From: Synechococcaceae bacterium WB8_1B_136
Lineage (GTDB): Bacteria > Cyanobacteriota > Cyanobacteriia > PCC-6307 > Cyanobiaceae
NCBI GenBank assembly: GCA_010029175.1
Contig: RGNC01000003.1
Coordinates: forward strand, 1 to 32,875
Reading direction: 5' to 3'
DNA length: 32,875 nucleotides
A program made the translations under genes and the position numbers. How positions within the stretch are numbered: the stretch's first letter is position 1; each line of letters begins with the position of its first letter. The notes under the pieces were generated by a model. The model was not told the origin of the DNA, searched no databases, and saw nothing but the letters and a program-made list of their open reading frames with translations. This document shows, piece by piece, positions 16,092 to 24,078 of this stretch.

Positions 16092-16748
16092 ATGGCTGAG
16101 ATCTCCGCCAAGCTCGTCAAGGACCTGCGCGACAAGACCGGCGCCGGCATGATGGACTGCAAGAAGGCGCTGTCCGAAACAAACGGCGACGCCGAGAAGG
16201 CCATTGAGTGGCTGCGGCAGAAGGGCATCGCCTCCGCCGAGAAGAAGTCGGGCCGCACGGCCGCTGAAGGGGCCATCGGCAGCTACATCCACACCGGTGC
16301 CCGCGTGGGCGTGCTGGTGGAAGTGAACTGCGAAACCGATTTCGTCGCCCGCGGCGAGGTGTTCCAGGAACTGCTGCGCAACGTGGCGATGCAGATCGCG
16401 GCCTGCCCCAGCGTGGAGTACGTCACCACCGATGAGATTCCCGCACCGGTGGCCGAGCGGGAGAAGTCGATCGAAATGGGTCGTGACGACCTGGCCGGTA
16501 AGCCCGAGCAGATGAAGGAGAAGATCGTGGAGGGGCGGATCGCCAAGCGCCTCAAGGAGTTGGCCCTGATGGATCAGCCCTACATCAAGGACAGCAGCAT
16601 CAACGTGGGCGAGCTGGTGAAGCAGGTGGCCGGCAAGGTGGGCGAGAACATCCAGGTGCGTCGTTTCGTGCGCTTCAACCTCGGCGAGGGCATCGAGGTG
16701 GAGAAGCTCGACTTCGCCGCGGAAGTGGCTGCCATGCAGGCCGCCTGA
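16092..16748 (+). CDS. tsf: Translation elongation factor Ts
   Basis: 218 aa, the short form of EF-Ts typical of cyanobacteria. It is the guanine nucleotide exchange factor for EF-Tu. [20 protein letters not shown] is the N-terminal signature, followed by [39 protein letters not shown] and [11 protein letters not shown]. The Asp-Phe of TDFVAR is the pair that intrudes into the EF-Tu Mg site. The C-terminal domain ends in [14 protein letters not shown]. It lies 95 bp after rpsB with a stem-loop between. Confidence 0.97.
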   Translation: MAEISAKLVKDLRDKTGAGMMDCKKALSETNGDAEKAIEWLRQKGIASAEKKSGRTAAEGAIGSYIHTGARVGVLVEVNCETDFVARGEVFQELLRNVAMQIAACPSVEYVTTDEIPAPVAEREKSIEMGRDDLAGKPEQMKEKIVEGRIAKRLKELALMDQPYIKDSSINVGELVKQVAGKVGENIQVRRFVRFNLGEGIEVEKLDFAAEVAAMQAA

Positions 16749-16756
16749 GCCTCCCC

Positions 16757-17473
16757 TTGCATCCCAACGCCCAGCCCCTGGAGGAGGCCCGGCATCAGCT
16801 CGCGCAGCTGCAGCAGCAGCAGGAGCAGCTGGCCCCGGGCCTCTACCGCGAGCTTGCGCTCTATCTCCAGGTGCTGCGCGAGGGCCTGCTGCACGCGGTG
16901 CAGCAGGCCTGTTTTCATCTCGCCACCCAGGTGGTGCCCGAGCGCTACGGGCAGCTCAGCCCGGAAAGCCGCCAGACCTTTCAGCATCGGCTCGGCGTGC
17001 TCGTGCGGCGATGCAGCTCGCTGCTCACGGTGGAGCAGGTGATCGGGCTGGCCGTTCAACAGCAGCGCCGGCAGCGCCGCCAGGGAGCCCAGAGCCGTCG
17101 TGAGGCCCTGGAGGGGCTGCTCACTGAAGCTGGCCCCACCGGCGGCGAGGCCGAACCCGCTGCGTCGCCCTCCCTGCCAGAGGGCTCCATCAGCCTCGGC
17201 CTCGATCTGCCCGTGTCTGCGGACCTGTTCGAGGCAGGGGTTCCCGGCCTCGCCGAGCTACAGCCCAATCAGCCACAGCCCAATCCTCGCTGTTTGCCAT
17301 GGCCGCCGAGGGCCTGGGCCAGGACCATTCGCCCCTTCCTCCGGATCAGACCCCGGCTGAGCCAGACGCCCTCGGGCTGCAGATTCCCCGAGATCCCTTG
17401 CAGCAACAGCGCTGGTGGAGCCATTTTGACCGGGCCCTCAGCGAGCGGCTGCGCACCCTCTCCCACGCGGTGA
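16757..17473 (+). CDS. Unknown protein, N-terminal part of a gene with an apparent frameshift
   Basis: Starts with TTG at 16757, 8 bp after tsf. Residues 1-175 read as normal protein: glutamine- and leucine-rich helices (HQLAQLQQQQEQLAPGLYRE; LRQ-like segments; LLTVEQVIGLAVQQQRRQRR), then LPEGSISLGLDLPVSADLF. From about 17280 the frame changes to Cys/Trp/Pro/Arg-rich sequence (PRCLPWPPRAWARTIRPFLR) that looks like out-of-frame translation until the stop at 17473. The frame that holds sensible protein from 17284 onward is the one encoding the next entry. The likely original is one protein of about 358 residues ending at 17832. I do not recognise a family; cyanobacteria-specific and coiled-coil-like is all that can be said. 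Confidence 0.55.
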   Translation: MHPNAQPLEEARHQLAQLQQQQEQLAPGLYRELALYLQVLREGLLHAVQQACFHLATQVVPERYGQLSPESRQTFQHRLGVLVRRCSSLLTVEQVIGLAVQQQRRQRRQGAQSRREALEGLLTEAGPTGGEAEPAASPSLPEGSISLGLDLPVSADLFEAGVPGLAELQPNQPQPNPRCLPWPPRAWARTIRPFLRIRPRLSQTPSGCRFPEIPCSNSAGGAILTGPSASGCAPSPTR

Positions 17474-17832
17474 ACGTGGAGCTGTTGCGGCTGGGGCTCG
17501 CCCAGGCCCTGTTGCCGGTGAACCTGCTCGATGCGGTGCTGCAGGGCCAGGTGGAGGCCTTGCCTGCACCCGCCAATCTGCTCAGGCTGCCGTTGCCGCT
17601 GCCTGGCGGCGCGCCTCCTGAGGTGATGGCGCTGTTGCTGCGCTGCGGCGATCTCGAGTTCGAACAGCCGAAGCTGCGCCAGTGTCGCAAGCAGCTGGAG
17701 CAACGCCGCCGAGAATTGCGCACAATGGCCCAGCGGTACCGCTACTGGCAGCGGCGGATGGCAGCCCTGGAGGCGGAGCAGCAGTGGCTACAGGACAGTG
17801 CCCAGCACCGGAACCCGCCGACCCGTCCGTAG
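17299..17832 (+). CDS. Unknown protein, C-terminal part of the frameshifted tsf-recG interval gene
   Basis: Open from the ATG at 17299, but the frame is already sensible before it (SSLFAMAAEGLG from 17284), so this ATG may be internal. 177 aa: IPRDPLQQQRWWSHFDRALS, then LRTLSHAVNVELLRLGLAQA, a conserved-looking block around LLRLPLPLPGGAPPEVMALL, and a C-terminal basic coiled coil (QPKLRQCRKQLEQRRRELRT then MAQRYRYWQRRMAALEAEQQ). It lacks a Shine-Dalgarno. Either a -1 frame change upstream joins it to the 16757 frame, or the two halves are now separate proteins. The end overlaps the start chosen for recG by 49 bp. Confidence 0.6.
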   Translation: MAAEGLGQDHSPLPPDQTPAEPDALGLQIPRDPLQQQRWWSHFDRALSERLRTLSHAVNVELLRLGLAQALLPVNLLDAVLQGQVEALPAPANLLRLPLPLPGGAPPEVMALLLRCGDLEFEQPKLRQCRKQLEQRRRELRTMAQRYRYWQRRMAALEAEQQWLQDSAQHRNPPTRP

Positions 17833-20237
17833 GGCCGCAGCCCCTTGGCCAGGCCGGCGCCGTTGAAGCCTGGCTGCGTCCGCTGCAACAGGGTCTGCAG
17901 CTGGAGGCCGATCGGGGCTTCGGCAACCTGGAGGGCCGGCGTGAGCGCTTCGGCGACTTTCTGCTCCGCCAGTTGCGGCACCCCCCGGCCGGCCTGTCGC
18001 CCCACCAGCGTGAGGCCCTCGAACAGCTCGCCTCGGGCTATGAGCAATACGCCCAACACAGCCTTGCCTGTCGCCAGAGCCTGGTGCGGCGCACCCGGCA
18101 GACCCTCCATGACCTGCAGCGGGCCCTGCATCCCCCCACGCCCACTGCGGCGCCGCGGTTGCGGTTGCTGAACACCCCGCCAGCTGCGGCTGGGGTGCCG
18201 GTGCCCCTCAGTCCGGACACCCCCCTGGGCCAGATCCGCGGCATTGGCGCGAAAACAGCGGAGAAGTTGGCCGCCCTGGGCCTGTTTGTGGCCCGCGACC
18301 TGCTGCTCCACTACCCGCGCGACTATCTCGACTACGCCAACCTGGTGCGCATCGCCGCCCTGGTGCCCGGCACCACCGCCACCATCGTGGCCACGGTGCG
18401 CCGCACCCACAGCTTCACCAGCCCCCGCAACCCCAACCTCTCGATCCTCGAACTGCAGCTGGCCGACATCACCGGCAAGCTCAAGGTGGCCAAGTTCTTC
18501 GCCGGCAAGCGGTTTTCCTCACCCGCCTGGCTCAAGGCCCAGCAGCGTCAATTTCCCCTGGGCGCCACCGTGGCTGTGAGTGGCCTGGTGAAGGAGACCC
18601 CCTACGGGCCCGCGTTTCAGGATCCGTTGATGGAAGTTCTCGCCAGCCCCCAGGCCCCGGTGCAGAGCGAGCAGATCGGCCGGCTGCTGCCGGTGTACGG
18701 GCTCACCGAGGGCCTTACGGCCGATCGGTTGCGGGCCGCCATCAAACCGGTGCTGGCGGCCGCCGCTGGCTGGGGCGACCATCTGCCGGCAGGGCTGCTG
18801 GAGCAGGAGCGCTTGCTGGATCTGCCCACGGCCCTGGCGCAGCGTTTTGCCCCCATTTATGACCGACTCCCACCCCCTGTCCCGCCCCTGGCCCCGCCGG
18901 TGGCCGGCCACCGCAGCAGCTTGCTGGCCGCCTTCCTGGAGCTGCTGCCCTTTCCCCTCACCGGTGCCCAGCAGCGGGTGCTGGCGGAGATCCGCGCCGA
19001 TCTGGCCCGGGAGCAGCCCATGGCCCGCCTGGTGCAGGGGGATGTGGGCAGCGGCAAGACCGTGGTGGCCATCGCCGCCCTGCTCACCGCCATCGATGCC
19101 GGCTGCCAGGGGGCGCTGATGGCCCCCACGGAGGTGTTGGCGGAGCAGCACTACAACAAGCTCTGCGAGTGGCTGCCGCAGCTGCATGTGAGCTGCGCCC
19201 TGCTCACCGGCTCCACGCCCGTCCGGCGGCGGCGTGAGCTGCTCACGGATCTGGTGAACGGCAACCTGCAGCTGCTGGTGGGCACCCATGCCCTGCTGGA
19301 GGATCCCGTGCAGTTCGCTCGTCTGGGTCTGGTGGTGGTGGATGAGCAGCACCGCTTCGGTGTGGCCCAGCGCAACCGCCTGCTGGACAAGGGTCTGCAG
19401 CCGCATCTGCTCACGATGACGGCCACGCCGATTCCCCGCACCCTGGCCCTCTCGCTCCATGGCGATCTGGAGGTGAGCCAGATCGATGAGCTGCCCCCGG
19501 GGCGGACGCCGATCCGCACTCTGATGCTGGCTGCCGGTGAGCGCGATCAGGCCTATGGCCTGATCCGCCAAGAGGTGGCCAAGGGCCAACGGGCCTATGT
19601 GGTGCTGCCCCTGGTGGAGGAATCGGAAAAGATGGATCTGCGCTCGGCGGTGGAGGTGCACCGCCAGCTGCGGGAGGAGGTGTTCCCCGATCTCAGCGTG
19701 GGCCTGCTGCACGGCCGCATGGCCAGCGCCGAGAAACAGGCCGCCATCGGCGCCTTTGCCCGGGGTGAGAGCCAGGTGTTGGTGAGCACCACGGTGGTGG
19801 AGGTGGGGGTGGATGTGCCCCAGGCGAGCGTGATGGTGATCGAGCACGCCGAGCGCTTCGGCCTGGCCCAGCTGCACCAGCTGCGGGGCCGGGTGGGCCG
19901 GGGGGCGGCCGCCAGCCACTGCCTGCTGATCAACGACAGCCGCAACGCCCTGGCCCGCCAGCGGCTGGAGGTGCTGGTGCACTCCACCGACGGCTTCGAG
20001 ATCGCCGAGATGGACCTGCGGCTGCGGGGGCCGGGGGCGGTGCTGGGCACCCGCCAGAGCGGCCTGCCGGACCTGGCCCTGGCCAGCCTCACCGACGACG
20101 GCGATGTGCTGGAGCAGGCCCGCACGGTGGCCCAGCGGCTGATGGCCAGCGATCCGGATCTGCAACGCCACGAGGCCCTGGCCCGGGTGCTGGCGGAGCA
20201 ACGCCACCGGCTCAGCCAGGGCGCCCGGCTGAACTGA
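17784..20237 (+). CDS. recG: ATP-dependent DNA helicase RecG
   Basis: 817 aa from the GTG at 17784, chosen for GGAGG about 10 bases upstream; the frame is open to 17682 and a slightly different start is possible. RecG remodels stalled replication forks and Holliday junctions. A roughly 100-residue cyanobacterial N-terminal extension (EAWLRPLQQGLQLEADRGFG) precedes the wedge/OB domain (TPLGQIRGIGAKTAEKLAAL; HYPRDYLDYANLV). Helicase motifs follow: GDVGSGKTVVA (I), APTEVLAEQHY (Ia), VVVDEQHRFGVAQRNRL (II), TMTATPIPRTLALSLHGD (III), then VSTTVVEVGVDVPQASVMVI and HQLRGRVGRG (VI). Convergent with nrtD, 44 bp apart. Confidence 0.95.
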   Translation: MATGQCPAPEPADPSVGPQPLGQAGAVEAWLRPLQQGLQLEADRGFGNLEGRRERFGDFLLRQLRHPPAGLSPHQREALEQLASGYEQYAQHSLACRQSLVRRTRQTLHDLQRALHPPTPTAAPRLRLLNTPPAAAGVPVPLSPDTPLGQIRGIGAKTAEKLAALGLFVARDLLLHYPRDYLDYANLVRIAALVPGTTATIVATVRRTHSFTSPRNPNLSILELQLADITGKLKVAKFFAGKRFSSPAWLKAQQRQFPLGATVAVSGLVKETPYGPAFQDPLMEVLASPQAPVQSEQIGRLLPVYGLTEGLTADRLRAAIKPVLAAAAGWGDHLPAGLLEQERLLDLPTALAQRFAPIYDRLPPPVPPLAPPVAGHRSSLLAAFLELLPFPLTGAQQRVLAEIRADLAREQPMARLVQGDVGSGKTVVAIAALLTAIDAGCQGALMAPTEVLAEQHYNKLCEWLPQLHVSCALLTGSTPVRRRRELLTDLVNGNLQLLVGTHALLEDPVQFARLGLVVVDEQHRFGVAQRNRLLDKGLQPHLLTMTATPIPRTLALSLHGDLEVSQIDELPPGRTPIRTLMLAAGERDQAYGLIRQEVAKGQRAYVVLPLVEESEKMDLRSAVEVHRQLREEVFPDLSVGLLHGRMASAEKQAAIGAFARGESQVLVSTTVVEVGVDVPQASVMVIEHAERFGLAQLHQLRGRVGRGAAASHCLLINDSRNALARQRLEVLVHSTDGFEIAEMDLRLRGPGAVLGTRQSGLPDLALASLTDDGDVLEQARTVAQRLMASDPDLQRHEALARVLAEQRHRLSQGARLN

Positions 20238-20281
20238 CTTGCCTTGCTCTCCAGCGCGCCCCACTCAAGTGCACAGGGTCA

Positions 20282-21121
20282 TCAACTGGCGTCATCGTCA
20301 TGGGCGAAACGGTTGTAGAGGAAGTCGAGGGCGTTGTTTCGCAGTTCGTAGTACTTGGGATCTTCCATGATGTCCTCGCGACTGCGTGGACGCGGGAAAT
20401 CAATCGTGAGCACTTCGCCGATACCGGCGGCGGGTCCGTTGGTCATCATCACCAGCCGATCCGCAAGAAACAGCGCTTCGTCGATGTCGTGGGTGATCAT
20501 CAACACAGTGCATTTCTGGGTGTTCCAGATCTGCAGCAGTTCCTCCTGCAATTCCTCCTTCGTGATCGCATCCAGGGCGCCGAAGGGTTCATCGAGGATC
20601 AGCACCTCCGGCCGGATCGCCAGGGCACGGGCGATGGCCACCCGCTGTTTCATGCCGCCGGAGAGTTGGCTGATGGTCTTCTCGGCCGCTGCCGTGAGTC
20701 CCACCATGGCCAGGTGTTCCATCACGATGTCGCGTTTCTCGCGTTCGCTCAGCTCGGGCTTCACGGATTCGATGGCGAGAGCCACGTTGTCGTAGGCGCT
20801 GAGCCAGGGCAGCAGCGCATAGCCCTGGAACACCACCATGCGATCGGGGCCGGGCCGCTGGATCGGTGCCCCCTTGAGCAGCACCTGGCCACTGGTGGGC
20901 TTGGCAAAGCCGGACACGGTGTTGAGCAGGGTGCTCTTGCCGCAGCCGGAATGGCCGATCACACAGATGAATTCCCCGGCTTCCACGTTGAAGTTGATGT
21001 TCTCCAGCACGGGATAGGGACCCTTGGGCGTGGGGTAGGCCAACCCCATCCCCTCGAAGCGAAGCAGAGGTTCGGCCTGGGAGGCGTTCGGGCGGTCGTG
21101 GATCGAGAGCGTGGCGGTCAT
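20282..21121 (-). CDS. nrtD: Nitrate-type ABC transporter ATPase NrtD
   Basis: 279 aa from the ATG at 21121, which overlaps the nrtC stop (ATGA, 21118-21121). Walker A GHSGCGKST, Q-loop VVFQGYALLPWL, signature LSGGMKQRVAIARALA, Walker B VLILDEPFGALD and H-loop THDIDEA are intact. The C-terminal MEDPKYYELRNNALDFLYNR is typical of NrtD/CmpD. It is the ATPase without the fused binding domain and works with NrtC and the NrtB dimer to drive uptake. Alone it could equally be CmpD (bicarbonate); the assignment rests on the four-gene layout. Confidence 0.9.
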   Translation of the reverse strand: MTATLSIHDRPNASQAEPLLRFEGMGLAYPTPKGPYPVLENINFNVEAGEFICVIGHSGCGKSTLLNTVSGFAKPTSGQVLLKGAPIQRPGPDRMVVFQGYALLPWLSAYDNVALAIESVKPELSEREKRDIVMEHLAMVGLTAAAEKTISQLSGGMKQRVAIARALAIRPEVLILDEPFGALDAITKEELQEELLQIWNTQKCTVLMITHDIDEALFLADRLVMMTNGPAAGIGEVLTIDFPRPRSREDIMEDPKYYELRNNALDFLYNRFAHDDDAS

Positions 21122-23118
21122 GATGCGGCGTTGGTGATGGGGGCAGGCACGCCGATCGGGATCTCGGCGATGCTGAAGTCCTTGTGGATCGAGAGCTGGT
21201 TGAGGTAGCCGATCGGGTCGTCGGCGTTGAAGGGAACCCCGTCGAACAGGGCGATGCCGCCCCGCTGGTACGACACGTCGTCGAAGCCCAGTTCGCGGGC
21301 CGCGGTGCTGTAGACACCCACCGAACACACCCGCTCGAGAATTTCCACGTAGTTGCGGGGAAAGGGAATCTCGCTCCAGCGGGCCAGCTGGGTGAGGATC
21401 CAGAGGTGCTCACTGCGGCTGGGGCGATTCACCCCGGGGCCGAAGAACAGGGTGTGGGGTGCCGCCTCTGTGTCGTCGCAGCAGCCGGCAGCCACCCCGA
21501 AGCGGATCAATTCCGGCTTCATGCCCAGGTAGCGGCGGTCGCTGAGCAGAAGGCTGAGCTCGTTCCAATGGGCCGGATCGGCGCAGTAGCGGCAGGCCTC
21601 CAGCAGTGCCTTGGTGAGGGCGATGTGGGTGTTGGGATAGGCCAGGGCCCAGTCCTCCCGGGCGCCGAGCACCTTGCCTGGATGGCCCGACCAGATCTCC
21701 AGGTCGCCCACGATCGGGAAGCCATGCCGTTCCCGCTCGGCGCGCACGTTCCACGGTTCACCCACGCAGTAGCCATCGATGGAGCCGTCCTTGAGGTCGG
21801 CCAGCATCTGGGCCGGTGGCAGGGTCTGCAGGTGCACGTCGCGGTCGGGGTCGATCGCGTTCGACGCCAGCCAGTAGCGCAGCAGGACGTTGTGCATCGA
21901 GGCCGGATGCACGATGCCCAGGGTGTGGGGTTCGCGGTTGGTGCGCAGCAGGTAGTCGCGATAGTCGGCCACGCTGCGCACCCCCTGTTCCGCCAGGCGG
22001 CTGGCCAGGGTGATGCCGTTGCCGTTGCGGCTGAGGGTGAGGGCTGTCACCACCGGAGTGGGTTCGCCGCCGTGGCCGCCCGCCGTCATCCAGGTGGGCA
22101 TGCCGGAGGGCATCAACGCCGCATCCAGGGTGCCGTCCAGGAGTCCGTCGGTGATGCCGCGCCAGCTGGTTTCGCGCACCAGCTGCACCCCATCGAGGCC
22201 ATGCTTGGCGAAGAGACCCTTGGCCTCGGCCACCGCCATCGGCGCGCAGGCGGCGAGGGGGATGAAGCCCAGATCCAGGTTCACTTTCTCCAGGCCATGG
22301 CGGGCCAGCACCTTGTGGGGCTTGGCCTGCCACTGCTTCACCCGCTTCTGGCGGTTGAGGAAGTAGATGATTTCGGAGCGCAGGCTGTAGTAGCTCGGGT
22401 GGTGCACCACCGTGAGCCGCTGCCGTGGCCGTGGGATGTCCACCTCGAGGATGCCGCCGATCTTCGAGCCCGGCCCGTTGGTGAGCATCACGATCCGATC
22501 GGAGAGCAGCACGGCCTCATCCACGTCGTGGGTCACCATCACCGCGGTGAGCTCATGCTCATTGCAGATCTGCATCAGCTTCTCCTGCAGATTGCCGCGG
22601 GTGAGTGCATCGAGGGCGCCGAATGGTTCATCCAGCAGCAGCAACTTGGGCTTGATCGCCAGGGCACGGGCGATGGCCACCCGCTGGCGCATGCCGCCCG
22701 AAAGCTGCAGCGGCGGTTTTTCGGCGGCATGGGCCAGGCCCACCATGGCAATGTGCTCCTCCACCACGGCATCGCGCTCGCTGCGGGCGAGGTCGGGCAT
22801 CACCTCATCCACTGCCAGGGCAATGTTCTCGCGCACCGTGAGCCACGGCAGCAGCGAGTAGTTCTGAAACACCACCATCTTGTCGGGGCCTGGGCGCTTC
22901 ACGCTTTCGCCCTCCAGCAGAACCGTGCCGCCGGTGGGTCGATCCAGACCGGCGATCATGTTGAGCAGGGTGCTCTTGCCGCAGCCGGAATGGCCGATCA
23001 GCGATACGAATTCACCCTTGCGGATCTCAAGGTCGATGCCCTTGAGGGCCAGATAGTTGCCGCCTCCCTTCAGCGGGAAGTCCTTGGCGACGTCCTGAAC
23101 AGCGACCAGTGTTGTCAT
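21118..23118 (-). CDS. nrtC: Nitrate-type ABC transporter ATPase with fused solute-binding domain, NrtC
   Basis: 666 aa. Residues about 1-260 form an ABC ATPase (GHSGCGKST, VVFQNYSLLPWL, LSGGMRQRVAIARALA, LLLLDEPFGALDALT, THDVDEA). After a linker, residues about 280-660 form a NrtA-like domain (LDLGFIPLAACAPMAVAEAK; LPPAQMLADLKDGSIDGYCV; GEPWNVRAERE). This fusion occurs in NrtC and CmpC. In Synechococcus the C-terminal domain mediates inhibition of uptake by ammonium or substrate sensing, so the transporter is probably regulated post-translationally. The domain keeps a histidine in ASMHNVLLRYWLASNA and a lysine in ADLKDGS, positions that matter for ligand binding in NrtA. Confidence 0.93.
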   Translation of the reverse strand: MTTLVAVQDVAKDFPLKGGGNYLALKGIDLEIRKGEFVSLIGHSGCGKSTLLNMIAGLDRPTGGTVLLEGESVKRPGPDKMVVFQNYSLLPWLTVRENIALAVDEVMPDLARSERDAVVEEHIAMVGLAHAAEKPPLQLSGGMRQRVAIARALAIKPKLLLLDEPFGALDALTRGNLQEKLMQICNEHELTAVMVTHDVDEAVLLSDRIVMLTNGPGSKIGGILEVDIPRPRQRLTVVHHPSYYSLRSEIIYFLNRQKRVKQWQAKPHKVLARHGLEKVNLDLGFIPLAACAPMAVAEAKGLFAKHGLDGVQLVRETSWRGITDGLLDGTLDAALMPSGMPTWMTAGGHGGEPTPVVTALTLSRNGNGITLASRLAEQGVRSVADYRDYLLRTNREPHTLGIVHPASMHNVLLRYWLASNAIDPDRDVHLQTLPPAQMLADLKDGSIDGYCVGEPWNVRAERERHGFPIVGDLEIWSGHPGKVLGAREDWALAYPNTHIALTKALLEACRYCADPAHWNELSLLLSDRRYLGMKPELIRFGVAAGCCDDTEAAPHTLFFGPGVNRPSRSEHLWILTQLARWSEIPFPRNYVEILERVCSVGVYSTAARELGFDDVSYQRGGIALFDGVPFNADDPIGYLNQLSIHKDFSIAEIPIGVPAPITNAAS

Positions 23119-23162
23119 GTCGTGATTGGAGTGTGGAGTGCAGATGGGCCAGGTGGATCCAC

Positions 23163-23984
23163 TCAGCGGCCAGTGGCGATACGCGTCTGCAGCCAGGCCA
23201 TCAGGCGATCCAGAATCAGGCCAATGGCGCCGATCCAGATCACTCCCAGCACGATGTCGGACACATATCCGTTCTGATTGGCGTCCCAGATGAAGAAGCC
23301 GATGCCGGGCGTGCCGGGCATCACGATCTCAGCGGCGATGATCGCCAACCAGGCCAGGCCGATCGAGATGCGCAGGCCGGTGAAGATGTAGGGGAGGGCG
23401 GAAGGAATCAGGATCTTGGTGAAGAATCTCTTGCGCGACATCTGCAGCACCAGGGCCACGTTGCGGTAATCCTGCGGGATCTGTCGCACGCCCTCAGCTG
23501 TGTTGATCAGAATCGGCCAGATTGAGGTGATGAAGATCACGAAGATGGCCGCTGGCTGGTTCTGTTGAAACATCACCAGAGCGATCGGCACCCAAGCCAG
23601 CGGTGCCACCATCCGCAGGAACTGAAACAGCGGATCGAAGGCACGGTTGAGGGCCTGGTTTAGGCCCACTGCGATGCCAACTCCAATGCCCACCACAGCC
23701 GCCAGTGTGTAGCCCATGGCCACACGGCTCAGGCTGCTCATCGTGTGCAGGAACAGGCCTTTGTCGAGTCCTCCGCGATCGAAGAAGGGGTAGAGCAGCA
23801 GTTCACGGGTGCGCTCTTCTGTCCAGAGGCTAAGGGGACCGGAGAGTTTGGTGAAGCCGAGGCTGGCGCTGAGCTGCCAGAACAGCAAGAAGCCACCGAT
23901 TCCCAATAAGGGTGGCAGGATGGTTTTGCGGCTGCGCTTCCACCACTGGGCAACGTTGAAACCTGAGCTGGTAACTGTTGACAT
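23163..23984 (-). CDS. nrtB: Nitrate-type ABC transporter permease NrtB
   Basis: 273 aa with about six membrane helices. The inner-membrane EAA-type loop that contacts the ATPases is seen at RQIPQDYRNVALVLQMSRKR, followed by ILIPSALPYIFTGLRISIGL and AWLAIIAAEIVMPGTPGIGF, the NrtB/TauC/SsuC family signature. It forms the membrane channel as a homodimer with NrtC and NrtD. The ATG gives MSTVTSSGFNVAQWWKRSRK. Gaps to nrtA (94 bp, containing a hairpin) and nrtC (44 bp) are larger than elsewhere in the operon. Codon use appears less GC-biased than in nrtC and nrtD. Confidence 0.92.
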   Translation of the reverse strand: MSTVTSSGFNVAQWWKRSRKTILPPLLGIGGFLLFWQLSASLGFTKLSGPLSLWTEERTRELLLYPFFDRGGLDKGLFLHTMSSLSRVAMGYTLAAVVGIGVGIAVGLNQALNRAFDPLFQFLRMVAPLAWVPIALVMFQQNQPAAIFVIFITSIWPILINTAEGVRQIPQDYRNVALVLQMSRKRFFTKILIPSALPYIFTGLRISIGLAWLAIIAAEIVMPGTPGIGFFIWDANQNGYVSDIVLGVIWIGAIGLILDRLMAWLQTRIATGR

Positions 23985-24049
23985 GGAAGTGTTCTCGAGA
24001 GGGGAGAAATGGAGATCGGTTGGGGGCGCAACTTCCCTGGTTTTCTTGG

Positions 24050-24073
24050 AAGGGGGCCCGCTCGGGCTCCCTT
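24050..24073. repeat. Stem-loop between nrtA and nrtB
   Basis: AAGGG/CCCTT outer arms and GCCC/GGGC inner arms form a strong hairpin just past the nrtA stop. In the nrt direction no T-run follows, so it is not a complete terminator there. A common role of such hairpins is to protect or separate the binding-protein message, giving more NrtA than NrtB; that is inference. Confidence 0.5.
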
Positions 24074-24078
24074 TTGCG

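Noticed and set aside
17225-17300. Programmed -1 ribosomal frameshift in the tsf-recG interval gene
   Set aside because: No X-XXY-YYZ slippery heptamer is present at the junction; an indel or sequencing error is simpler.
18519-20264. 581-codon minus-strand frame opposite recG
   Set aside because: Antisense to a complete helicase.
21184-23277. 697-codon plus-strand frame opposite nrtC
   Set aside because: Antisense to a complete NrtC with intact ATPase motifs.
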